From positions 62,001 through 126,000 of the forward strand of contig NZ_PYGJ01000009.1 in the NCBI RefSeq assembly GCF_003014475.1: a stretch of 64,000 nt of DNA, in the 5' to 3' direction. Positions 49,814 through 58,609 of this stretch are shown here, piece by piece; positions within the stretch are counted from its first letter, which is position 1; every line of letters begins with the position of its first letter. The position numbers and the translations under genes were made by a program. Under the pieces are notes generated by a model. It was not told the DNA's origin, made no database searches, and saw nothing but the letters and a program-made list of their open reading frames with translations. The DNA is from Shimia abyssi. GTDB lineage: Bacteria > Pseudomonadota > Alphaproteobacteria > Rhodobacterales > Rhodobacteraceae.

Positions 49814-51812
49814 CAACGGGGTGCTAAGAAAACGCGCCATGTCGGTGCGGATCCGCCTGTTGGCGATAGCACTCCTGCCCACGCTTGTGGTGATGCCGCT
49901 CTTTTTTATGGTGACGGCGGTCAACTGGTCGTCGCGATTTGACAATCTGCTGATTGCCAAGGTGAACGGCGAACTGACTATCGCAGATCAATATTTCTCG
50001 CGTCTTGCAGAAAACAGCGACCTGCAATTGCGCGCCGTGGCCGAGTCCGCCACCTTCGTGCGTCAAATCGAGTCTGGCGATGACAAAATGCTGCTCGACA
50101 TGCTCGACACACGGCGTGCCGAGCTTGGCTTTGACTTCCTCTACTACACCACGACCGATGGTACGATTCTGTCCTCTCCTCGCATCACTGACGCTGCGCC
50201 GCTGATGAAATGGCCCGTTGTGCAACAGGCCCTTGCCGGGCAGCCGTCAACCCAGATCGACATTTTTACGCGGGCCGACCTGTTGCATATCTCGTCCCTT
50301 CTGGCAGAACGCGCGCGCATTGCGCTTGTCCCAACCGAGGCCGCCGTTCCAACCGCGCGGACCGAGGAGACACGCGGCATGGTTGTTCATACCGCTACCC
50401 CAGTTGGCAGGGATGGAGTGATGGTGGGCGGCGTGCTGCTCAATCGAAACCTTGAGTTCATCGATACGATCAACGATCTCGTCTATCCCACGGCCTCCCT
50501 GACCCAAGGCAGCCTTGGCACCGCCACTCTGTTTCTCGAAGATGTGCGCGTTTCAACCAATGTGCGCTTGTTTCAGAACGAACGTGCGCTGGGCACGCGC
50601 GTTTCGGCCATTGTGCACGAAACCGTCCTGGAACAGGGCGAGGTCTGGCTGGATCGCGCGTTTGTTGTGAATGACTGGTATATTTCGGCCTATGAACCCA
50701 TCGTCGACAGCTACGGCAATCGTGTTGGAATGCTCTATGTCGGGTTTCTTGACCAACCATTTCGCGACGCCAAATTCTCTACCATCCTGACATTCGCAAT
50801 CGCCTTTGCCGTGATCGTCGCCATATCTGTGCCGATCTTCCTGCGCTGGGCGCGTCAGATTTTCAACCCGCTCGAACGGATGCTCGGCACCATTGTGCAG
50901 GTCGAAGAAGGCGACCTTGGCGCGCGGACCGGCGTACATTATTCGGCGGATGAAATTGGGCGTGTTGCCGCGCAAATGGATGAACTTTTGGATCAGATTC
51001 AAGAACGCGACCGCGAACTGAACCGTCGTGTCGCAGAACGCACCCGCGATCTAAAAGACGCGAACCAGCGTCTTGAGGCGACCACCAAACAGCTTGTTGT
51101 CTCCGAAAAGCTTGCCGCAGTAGGTGAAATCGCCGCTGGGATCGCGCATGAGGTCAACAACCCCATTCAGGTGATCCAAGGCAATCTCGACGTGATCCGC
51201 TCCGAACTCGGGGTCGAGGCAGATCGTGTGCGTACCGAACTGCGTCTGATCGACGAACAGGTGCACTCTGTCTTTCTGATCGTGAACAAGCTGCTGCAAT
51301 TCACCCGGCCAGACGAATACGCCGACAGCCTCGAACATCACCGCCCTGCGGATGTCATGTCTGACACGATCCCGCTGGTCCAGCACCTGCTGAACACCGC
51401 AGAAATCGACCTGACACTTGATCTCTCCAGCGACAACGTCATTGCGATCAACCGGACCGAGCTGCAACAGGTGTTGATCAACCTCATCGTTAACGCGATC
51501 CACGCTATGCCCGATGGCGGTGCGCTCACCCTTTCGGTCCGCGACGTACCCCAAGAAAACAGGCCCGGCGTCGCCATTGGCGTGATGGACACGGGCACGG
51601 GCATGACACCCGACATCCTCGCCCGGATATTCGACCCGTTTTACACAACCAAACAGGGTGAAGGTACCGGGCTCGGCCTGTCCATCACTCGCAAACTGGT
51701 CGAACTTTATTCTGGCACCATCACCGCAGACAGCACACTGGGGCAGGGGACACGTTTTGATGTTTGGTTCCCGCTCGACAGCGCTGCCCACGAACAGGAA
51801 ACTCCCGCGTGA
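49806..51812 (+). CDS. Sensor histidine kinase with periplasmic sensor region
   Basis: A 668-residue membrane kinase. Two transmembrane helices (residues about 16-38 and 337-360) flank a roughly 300-residue periplasmic domain of Cache type. HAMP (about 360-410), a coiled coil, the H-box AAGIAHEVNNPIQVIQGNL with the phospho-acceptor His, and N, G1, G2 boxes (LINLIVNAIHAM, MDTGTGM, GTGLGLSI) follow. Start is either ATG 49806, overlapping the regulator stop, or ATG 49839; the first is listed. The C-terminal TGA overlaps the GTG of the multicopper oxidase. Ligand unknown. Confidence 0.88.
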   Translation: MADNGVLRKRAMSVRIRLLAIALLPTLVVMPLFFMVTAVNWSSRFDNLLIAKVNGELTIADQYFSRLAENSDLQLRAVAESATFVRQIESGDDKMLLDMLDTRRAELGFDFLYYTTTDGTILSSPRITDAAPLMKWPVVQQALAGQPSTQIDIFTRADLLHISSLLAERARIALVPTEAAVPTARTEETRGMVVHTATPVGRDGVMVGGVLLNRNLEFIDTINDLVYPTASLTQGSLGTATLFLEDVRVSTNVRLFQNERALGTRVSAIVHETVLEQGEVWLDRAFVVNDWYISAYEPIVDSYGNRVGMLYVGFLDQPFRDAKFSTILTFAIAFAVIVAISVPIFLRWARQIFNPLERMLGTIVQVEEGDLGARTGVHYSADEIGRVAAQMDELLDQIQERDRELNRRVAERTRDLKDANQRLEATTKQLVVSEKLAAVGEIAAGIAHEVNNPIQVIQGNLDVIRSELGVEADRVRTELRLIDEQVHSVFLIVNKLLQFTRPDEYADSLEHHRPADVMSDTIPLVQHLLNTAEIDLTLDLSSDNVIAINRTELQQVLINLIVNAIHAMPDGGALTLSVRDVPQENRPGVAIGVMDTGTGMTPDILARIFDPFYTTKQGEGTGLGLSITRKLVELYSGTITADSTLGQGTRFDVWFPLDSAAHEQETPA

Positions 51813-53179
51813 CCCGTCTGACTCGCCGCACCCTTCTCAAATCCGCCACCGCCGCGTTGGCATTGCCCGCGTTCGCCCGCGCCAGCGGCCACGAAACTCT
51901 GCTGCACGCCCAACCCGCCAGCGCGCAACTGGTTGACCCCGAATATCCACCAACCAAAGTGTGGTGCTATAATGGCGCTGTTCCCGGCACGCAACTGCGC
52001 GCCCAGCAGGGCGATATTCTAAATGTCCGTCTGCGCAATGGGATCGACCAATCCACCAGCATTCATTGGCACGGCCTGCGCGTGCGCAACGACATGGATG
52101 GCGTGCCCGGCTTCACCCAAGACCCGGTACAGCCCGGCGAAGACTTTCTCTATGACCTCGCGCTCAGGGATGCTGGCACCTACTGGTATCACTCCCACAG
52201 TCGCTCTTTTGAGCAGGTCGCACGCGGCCTTTACGGTGCGTTGATTATCGAAGAACCCGACGCGCCAGAGGTTGATTACGATCTGACCGTGGTGCTGGAT
52301 GATTGGCGCCTGACGGAAACGGCCCAGATATCCGACGACTTTGAAAACCGCCACGATCTCAGCCATGCTGGGCGGCTTGGCAACTATATTCACGCTGTGT
52401 TCGACGCTGCCCCCGCCCAATTCCGCAAGCATGAGCGTCTGCGCCTGCGCTTCATCAACACTGCCACCAATCGCATCATGCCAGTGTCCCTGCGCGGTGT
52501 GGATGGCTGGATCGTCGCCCGTGATGGCATGCCGCTCACCGCGCCTGAACCCCTCGCCACACTTACCCTCGGCCCTGCCGAACGCGCCGACGTAATTGTC
52601 GATGTTACCGCCGAAACGGGGGGCGAGGTGTTGTTGGTCTTTCAAGACCGCGATCAGGGTTATGTGCTCAATGAATTTCCCGTAGCCACGGGCGCAACCA
52701 CCCGCCGCGCCGCGCCCAAAGCGTTGTCGCCCAACCCTATCACTCGCTTAACAACCGTCGAGAATGCGCGCACAATACCCCTGCGTATGGAGGGCGGCGC
52801 AATGAGCGGGCTACAGGCGGGGCGTTATCAGGGCCGCGATCTGTCCATGCGCGAATTGGTCGGACAGGGGCAAATGTGGACCCTCAGCGGCGTTGCGAGC
52901 TTTCCAGAGGCACCATTCTTTGACGCGTCCTTGGGCGAAACGATCGTGCTGCAAATGAAGAATGACACTGCGTTCCCTCACGCCATGCACATGCACGGAA
53001 TGCACTTCCAGGAAGTGCTCTCAGACGGGTTTGGCCCTCACAAAGACACCGTCCTCCTGGCCCCCTCAGAGGCGCGCGATTTTGCCTTTGTTGCTGATAA
53101 TCCCGGCAAGTGGTTGCTGCATTGTCACATGCTCTCGCATTCGCAAGCCGGAATGAAAACATGGTTTCAGGTTGGGTGA
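51809..53179 (+). CDS. Tat-exported multicopper oxidase
   Basis: A 456-residue laccase-type oxidase. The N-terminus has a Tat leader (LTRRTLLKSATAALALP). Copper motifs in order are HWHGLRV, WYHSHS, HAMHMHGMHF and HCHMLSHSQAGM, which give the trinuclear and type 1 sites with a methionine axial ligand. The start is GTG 51809, overlapping the kinase stop (GTGA). Substrate may be copper(I), another metal or a periplasmic reductant. Its place downstream of the two-component pair suggests that it is a target or part of the same response. Confidence 0.9.
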   Translation: MTRLTRRTLLKSATAALALPAFARASGHETLLHAQPASAQLVDPEYPPTKVWCYNGAVPGTQLRAQQGDILNVRLRNGIDQSTSIHWHGLRVRNDMDGVPGFTQDPVQPGEDFLYDLALRDAGTYWYHSHSRSFEQVARGLYGALIIEEPDAPEVDYDLTVVLDDWRLTETAQISDDFENRHDLSHAGRLGNYIHAVFDAAPAQFRKHERLRLRFINTATNRIMPVSLRGVDGWIVARDGMPLTAPEPLATLTLGPAERADVIVDVTAETGGEVLLVFQDRDQGYVLNEFPVATGATTRRAAPKALSPNPITRLTTVENARTIPLRMEGGAMSGLQAGRYQGRDLSMRELVGQGQMWTLSGVASFPEAPFFDASLGETIVLQMKNDTAFPHAMHMHGMHFQEVLSDGFGPHKDTVLLAPSEARDFAFVADNPGKWLLHCHMLSHSQAGMKTWFQVG

Positions 53180-53182
53180 TTG

Positions 53183-54133
53183 TCAGCTCAACTTGGCCTG
53201 CTGCGCTGTTGGCGTAATGCCAAACTTACTGCGATACACCCGCGCAAAATGGCCCGGGCTCTCAAACCCGCAGGCCAGCGCAACCTCGGTCACCGACTGA
53301 TCCGTCTGTACCAGCAAATTGCGCGCGCGCTGCAAGCGCAGGTCCATCAGGTATTTCTTGGGCGAACAGTTCAGATGCCGCCCAAACAAACGCTCCAGTT
53401 GCCGCGTAGAAATCCCGATTTCCTCGGCAATGCGTGACGGAGACTTGGGTGCCTCAATGCTGTCGCCCATGATCTGGATGGCCTTGACCAAATGCGGATT
53501 GCGCATCCCATGGCGCGATTGCAGCGACACGCGTTGCTCCGCCGTCCCCTCTCGCACAGCATTGTAGACCATCTGATCCGCCACAGCGATGGCAAGGTCC
53601 GCGCCGTGGGTCTCTTCGATCAGATGCAGCATCAGGTCAGCCGTCGCCGTCCCGCCCGACGCGGTCACAATCGGCTCATCGGCCACAAACACGCTGCTCA
53701 CAAGGTTCACTTCAGGGAAATCCTCCATGAATCCGTCGTGAAAATCCCAATGGATCGCCGCCCGCATATTGTCCAACATGCCGCCCTTGGCCAGCAAGAA
53801 AGCCCCCGAACACAACGCACCAATCTTCGCACCACGCGCACGTTGCTGACGCAAACACGCTAACAAATCCGGCTCCAGATGGTTGTGCACATTGATCCCG
53901 GACAAGGCAAACACCCGGTCGCAATGGGGCAGCGACCTGTAGTCCATATCCACCAACGTAACGGTGCCGTTTGAACAGACCGCGCGCGTACCATCAGAGC
54001 TGGCCAGCACCCAAGAATATAGAGTTCTGCCGCTAATCAGATTGGCAATCCGCAAGGGCTCAATGGCACAAGAAAACGCGATATGCGTAAACTCGGGCAC
54101 CAGCAAAAAGGCAAACGTTTCGGATTTGATCAT
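53183..54133 (-). CDS. GlxA/GbdR-type AraC regulator
   Basis: A 316-residue regulator with an N-terminal DJ-1/PfpI-like glutamine amidotransferase-type domain (IGALCSGAFLLAKGG with the nucleophile-elbow cysteine) and a C-terminal AraC helix-turn-helix (RQLERLFGRHLNCSPKKYLMDLRLQRA...). GbdR, which controls glycine betaine catabolism in pseudomonads, has this architecture. ATG 54131-54133 begins 80 nt downstream of the MttB-family gene on the same strand. It converges on the multicopper oxidase with 3 nt between stops. Confidence 0.85.
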   Translation of the reverse strand: MIKSETFAFLLVPEFTHIAFSCAIEPLRIANLISGRTLYSWVLASSDGTRAVCSNGTVTLVDMDYRSLPHCDRVFALSGINVHNHLEPDLLACLRQQRARGAKIGALCSGAFLLAKGGMLDNMRAAIHWDFHDGFMEDFPEVNLVSSVFVADEPIVTASGGTATADLMLHLIEETHGADLAIAVADQMVYNAVREGTAEQRVSLQSRHGMRNPHLVKAIQIMGDSIEAPKSPSRIAEEIGISTRQLERLFGRHLNCSPKKYLMDLRLQRARNLLVQTDQSVTEVALACGFESPGHFARVYRSKFGITPTAQQAKLS

Positions 54134-54213
54134 CAAATGGCCTATGGGCGTGCTGTCATCAACACGCCCACTGTGCCGCCACTGGGCAGCAGTTTCAATC
54201 TGGGAACTTGCGT

Positions 54214-55761
54214 CTAATAGCTTTGGTTCAGCTCATCCGCTGCTGGAATTTCACGCTCGCGCCGCGCGATATAGTCCAGCAACGCTTCGTTCCTGGCCTC
54301 GTCCAGCTTCGGCTCTTCATAGGCATTCAACAGGTTTTTGGCGTGTGTCAATGCGCGCTCAGTAATCTCGACAGACCCTTCCGCCGCCCACTGTTCAATC
54401 GAATTATTGTCGAACAGGTCCGGCATGAAATACGCAGTCTGAAAGTTCTCCTGTGTGTGTGGATGGCCAAGGTAATGCCCACCCGGTCCCACATCGGGCA
54501 CAGCGGCAAGTGCGGCGTCAAAATCATCCCATTTCGGCCCCTCTGCCATGCGATAGGCCATGGCGCATTGCTCTGCATCCACCACAAACTTGGCCACCGA
54601 ACAATGCATTCCGGCTTCGTTCCACCCGGCCGAATGCCAGATATAGTTCGCCCCCGCATGCATAACCGCCGACAGGGTCGTCGCGCTTTCATACCCAGCT
54701 TGGGCATCAAACGTCTTGGCCCCGCCCAATGTGTTCGAAGTGCGCCAGGGCACATCGTAAAACCGCGCCATCTGACCGATCATGAAATTCATCAGGCTGA
54801 TCTCGGGCGTGCCCGCCATCGGCGCGCCGGATTTCATGGAAACGGTCGACAAATAATGCCCGTAAATCGCGGGCGTACCCTTGTTGCAAAGCTGCGTATA
54901 GGCCAATGCCGACAGCGCCTCTGCGTTCAGCTGCGCCACCGACGCCGCGACCGAGGCGGGCGTGTTCGCACCGCCCAGCACAAAGGGCGAGCACAGCACA
55001 GGCTGGCGTCTCGCGCCAAAGGCCCGCAACGCACCCAGCATGGTTTCGTCCCACACCAACGGGGAGTTACCGTTGCAATTCCCGGTCGTGACAGGGTTGT
55101 TCATGATGAACTCTTCGCCAAACAGAATGGCGCACATGTCCATGACATCTTCGGCGTTCTTGGGTGATGTGGTCATCCCCATGAACGTCTTGTCCGAATA
55201 CTTCATCGACGAATAGGTGATCCGCAAATGGCGTTGGCTGATCGGGTGATCATACGGCTCAACAATGTGATGTGCCGAGCTGTGCAAGGCGGGCATCATA
55301 TGGCTCAGCTTGTGAAACATCGCCAGATCATCCAGCATCGGATTGCGCCGCACATCGTCCAGATCGCGCAGATAGGGCGCGCCGGTCATAGGCACAAAAA
55401 TCGAATGTTTCCCCCCCAGCCGGACGTTCTTTTTGGGGTCACGCGCGTGATAGGTGAAATCCGACGGAATGGTCGAAATCAGGTCCATCACCAGACCGCG
55501 ATCAAGATAAACCAGCTCGCCGATCACCTTGGCTCCGGCCCGTTTCCAGTCTGCGATGGCAATCGGGTCGCGAAACTGCACGCCGACGTTTTCAAGAATA
55601 TCCATCGACGCATTGTGAATACGCTCAACCTGACTGCCATCCATGACTTCGCAAACAGGGATCTTGCGGGTCAGACCGGGCAGCATTGTGAAATCGTGGG
55701 CCATGCGCACGGCGCGACGGGCAGAGCGGCCGCCGGCGCGGCGGCGGGAATCAAGTGCCAT
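54214..55761 (-). CDS. MttB-family (non-pyrrolysine) methyltransferase
   Basis: A 515-residue TIM-barrel corrinoid methyltransferase of the trimethylamine methyltransferase family. No in-frame amber codon is needed for the reading frame, so it is the non-pyrrolysine type, as in glycine betaine or carnitine methyltransferases. Features: basic start RRRAGGRSARRAVR, MDILENVGVQF, TTGNCNGNSPLVWDE and HAGANYIWHSAGW. TAGGAGG lies 8 nt upstream of the ATG. No corrinoid protein or activase gene is in the window. Adjacent GlxA-type regulator suggests a quaternary amine substrate. Confidence 0.88.
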   Translation of the reverse strand: MALDSRRRAGGRSARRAVRMAHDFTMLPGLTRKIPVCEVMDGSQVERIHNASMDILENVGVQFRDPIAIADWKRAGAKVIGELVYLDRGLVMDLISTIPSDFTYHARDPKKNVRLGGKHSIFVPMTGAPYLRDLDDVRRNPMLDDLAMFHKLSHMMPALHSSAHHIVEPYDHPISQRHLRITYSSMKYSDKTFMGMTTSPKNAEDVMDMCAILFGEEFIMNNPVTTGNCNGNSPLVWDETMLGALRAFGARRQPVLCSPFVLGGANTPASVAASVAQLNAEALSALAYTQLCNKGTPAIYGHYLSTVSMKSGAPMAGTPEISLMNFMIGQMARFYDVPWRTSNTLGGAKTFDAQAGYESATTLSAVMHAGANYIWHSAGWNEAGMHCSVAKFVVDAEQCAMAYRMAEGPKWDDFDAALAAVPDVGPGGHYLGHPHTQENFQTAYFMPDLFDNNSIEQWAAEGSVEITERALTHAKNLLNAYEEPKLDEARNEALLDYIARREREIPAADELNQSY

Positions 55762-55878
55762 GGGGGCAACCTCCTAAACTGAAGCTACCCCGAGTCGTGA
55801 CAGATCGGTGCGCCGCCCACTGACCGGAAAGCGAACCGGGCTTGCAGGAAACGACGCGCGCCCAGAACGCGCGATCGG

Positions 55879-57561
55879 TCAGTGCCTTGTGCGCCGATCC
55901 CACACCACCAGCTCACCCAATTGCGAACAGTGATGCACACCCTCGACCTCGGTCATCTCCAGATGCGGTGGCGTGGGGATTGCCACTTCGTCAAACGTAT
56001 CCGGCGTCAACTCCATCCGCCTGTATTCCATGCCCTGCCCATAATAGTCTCGGCTGGACTGCACACAGCGGATCAACTGCCCCTCCCATTCAAAGACTCC
56101 CCCGGCGTTGCGACCAGTGCCATGCCCCTTGGTAATCTCGCGCCCTTCGACATTAACCGGGTGCGCGGTCCACTCACCGTCAATCGGATCATCAGTATGG
56201 AATATCGCCAGATACCGATTGCCCGTTCCCGCTTGCGGGGATCGGATCGACGTGATCAGCCACCAACACCCGCCGTGTTCAAAGATTACACTGTCAGCGG
56301 CGTCCACGCCGTCCAAAATGCTGCGGTGCTTGCGCCATCCAGATGGAAAAGACGTGCACTCGTACAGATCAACCCGCCCATTGGCACAGGTTTTGGGCAG
56401 CATCCATGTTTTGTCGCCATGGCGGAACATAAACGGAAACGACGTATGCACACCGGGGTCCAGCACCGGCACTGCCTTGCGCGCACCCTCCAACGGCATT
56501 GCGACAAGGGTGCCACGCATGGTGATATAGCGGAAATCCTCCAGCATCACCCATGTCTTTCCGTCCTCTTCCCACAGAAACGGATCAGCATAATAATGCC
56601 CAAGCGGGCAGGGCAGAACCTCGTCACCGGTCTCACCGCGCCGCTTCAGACGGACCTCAAAATACTCGCCTATCCACCGACTGGGAAACCATCTTGGGCC
56701 AATCCACTGGTCCGTGCGGATAAGCGCCTGATCAACCGCTTTCCAAACCGCATAATAGGCGCGCGCAAACACATCCGCCCAATCGGGGAAATCCGGGCCC
56801 AGCTTGTTGCGGGTTGAGATAAACTTCACCGGTCGCCCACAGGCGATATCAATATCCTGCTCTGGTAACTTCAAGTCACCGGTGCTGCTCAGCGGTTGCA
56901 CCAGCGCGTTCAGCACCGACTGATCGTTGCGATGCCCTTCAAAGGTGTTCTTCGGCGGGCGGATAATCTCTTCATCCTCCGACAGCGTTGCCCAATCCTC
57001 TATGATCTTGCGCATCTCAGGCCGGGATGCATCAACACCCACCAGCCCCGACGCCAACTCGCGCGATCCCCAGATCCAGCGCGGCACCTTCAGCCGTTCC
57101 AACATACGCCGGTCACATCGCCCCATCAGGCTGGTCTGACCGCGTAGCATATAAAACCCGTGCTCGCGCACCCAATCGACCATCTCGGTCATCGACCCAC
57201 GCGGCAGGTTCGCACTATCGACCCAAAACACAACACCCTGCGCTTCTTTGACGACCTCCCAAACCACGAGACCTTTCCACGCGTAGGCGCCATAGGATGG
57301 CACATAATGCGGCGGCAATCCGTTCAGATCGAGCTTGCGCAGCTCGACCCAGTCAAACAGCTCCAACAACCGCGCGCGCTGTGCTGCTTCCATGCCGATA
57401 TCATAGACAATCCAACGCGCGCCTTTGTTCCAGCCATGGCGTTTAACGGCGCGCAACAGCTGATGTAAGTTGCGCGTAAACCGCGCATCTGCGGCTGTCA
57501 CAAAAATCACATCATTCGGTCTTTGCATCCCAAGGCACCCGGGGTTATTGCTCTGGCGCAT
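55879..57561 (-). CDS. Two-domain glycosyltransferase-like protein
   Basis: A 560-residue cytosolic protein. Residues about 15-230 look like a GT-A nucleotide-sugar transferase domain (NDVIFVTAADARFTRNLHQLL, WVDSANLP with the acidic metal site, SGLVGVDAS). Residues about 290-560 resemble a five-bladed propeller of the GH43/inositol-phosphorylceramide-transferase type (YYADPFLWEEDGKTWVMLEDF, HTSFPFMFRHGDKTWMLPK). Start could be ATG 57559-57561 (listed) or ATG 57526-57528, which has TTGGG upstream. It is divergent from another glycosyltransferase by 77 nt. Confidence 0.75.
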   Translation of the reverse strand: MRQSNNPGCLGMQRPNDVIFVTAADARFTRNLHQLLRAVKRHGWNKGARWIVYDIGMEAAQRARLLELFDWVELRKLDLNGLPPHYVPSYGAYAWKGLVVWEVVKEAQGVVFWVDSANLPRGSMTEMVDWVREHGFYMLRGQTSLMGRCDRRMLERLKVPRWIWGSRELASGLVGVDASRPEMRKIIEDWATLSEDEEIIRPPKNTFEGHRNDQSVLNALVQPLSSTGDLKLPEQDIDIACGRPVKFISTRNKLGPDFPDWADVFARAYYAVWKAVDQALIRTDQWIGPRWFPSRWIGEYFEVRLKRRGETGDEVLPCPLGHYYADPFLWEEDGKTWVMLEDFRYITMRGTLVAMPLEGARKAVPVLDPGVHTSFPFMFRHGDKTWMLPKTCANGRVDLYECTSFPSGWRKHRSILDGVDAADSVIFEHGGCWWLITSIRSPQAGTGNRYLAIFHTDDPIDGEWTAHPVNVEGREITKGHGTGRNAGGVFEWEGQLIRCVQSSRDYYGQGMEYRRMELTPDTFDEVAIPTPPHLEMTEVEGVHHCSQLGELVVWDRRTRH

Positions 57562-57638
57562 ATGTAACCGGTGCAGACGGGGAAAGACCAGTTGCCAATA
57601 AAACCGGCGCGAAATTTGGACGAGCAGGGAGCTGAGCT

Positions 57639-58601
57639 TTGATCTATCTCGCTTTGGCGATGCTTGCGGTGCTTGTCACGTTGGTCGCGGCGATATGGTT
57701 GCACCACTTGTTCGAAGGCGAACGGCTGGTGTCTGACCTGCTGCGCGAACGCCGCCTGTCCCGCAAAACGTTGCGCGGGTTAGATCAGGCATGGAAGGCG
57801 GCAGACAAAACTGATCTCGTGGTGTCGCTGACCACGATCCCAAGTCGCATCACCCTGATTGAAACCGTGCTCAAAGGGCTGCTCGATCAGTCCAGACCGC
57901 CGAAGAAAATCTTTCTCAATGTGCCAGACCATTCTCTTCGCGAAGATGTAAGTTACGACATTCCCTCGCACCTAAAAGATCTCGCTTCGGTGGAAATTGT
58001 GCGGGGTCCTGATCACGGCCCGGCGACAAAACTGATCCCGACGGCCTTGAACGCCGGGCCCGACCAATGGATCGTCGCCGTCGATGATGATCGGATCTAT
58101 CCGCATGACTTCATCGCCATCTTCGAAGCCGCCACACAAACGCACTCCGACACGGCCCTCACCATGGCAGGTTGGGTGGTCCCCGAGGATCTGACCGACC
58201 GTCCCACAACGTGGCTTTCTAACCTGCGTGAAAGCCCACCCGCGCCGATACGCGGACATCGCCAAAGTGGTTTGCGCCCGGTGGATATTTTTATGGGGGT
58301 CTTTGGGTATGCGGTCAGGCCGCGTTTCTTTGACCTCTCCGTTCTGGCCGACCTGTCCGACACGCCGCGTGCTGCGTTTCTCGCTGATGACGTGCGCACC
58401 AGCGCGCTGTGCAAGGCTCCCCGCCACGTTATCCCATGTCGCAGCCTTAGTTTCTTGCCCAAGGCCAATGCATTGCACTACAAACTCACGGCGCTGGCCA
58501 ATTTGAACCGTGGAAACGGCGCACTAGAAGACCGAAATAATACCAAGGCCATTCGCCACTTTGCCAATCGTTGGCACGTTGGTGGGGCCAAGCAAAGGTG
58601 A
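57639..58601 (+). CDS. Membrane-anchored GT-A glycosyltransferase
   Basis: A 320-residue enzyme with an N-terminal transmembrane helix (residues about 2-22) and a GT-A core: LVVSLTTIPSRI start, PATKLIPTAL and the metal-binding VAVDDDRIYP. The start is TTG at 57639, preferred for the GGGAG at 7 nt; ATG 57660 would remove part of the helix. The ABC transporter starts 8 nt after its stop. Donor and acceptor unknown. Confidence 0.78.
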   Translation: MIYLALAMLAVLVTLVAAIWLHHLFEGERLVSDLLRERRLSRKTLRGLDQAWKAADKTDLVVSLTTIPSRITLIETVLKGLLDQSRPPKKIFLNVPDHSLREDVSYDIPSHLKDLASVEIVRGPDHGPATKLIPTALNAGPDQWIVAVDDDRIYPHDFIAIFEAATQTHSDTALTMAGWVVPEDLTDRPTTWLSNLRESPPAPIRGHRQSGLRPVDIFMGVFGYAVRPRFFDLSVLADLSDTPRAAFLADDVRTSALCKAPRHVIPCRSLSFLPKANALHYKLTALANLNRGNGALEDRNNTKAIRHFANRWHVGGAKQR

Positions 58602-58609
58602 CGAGTTTA

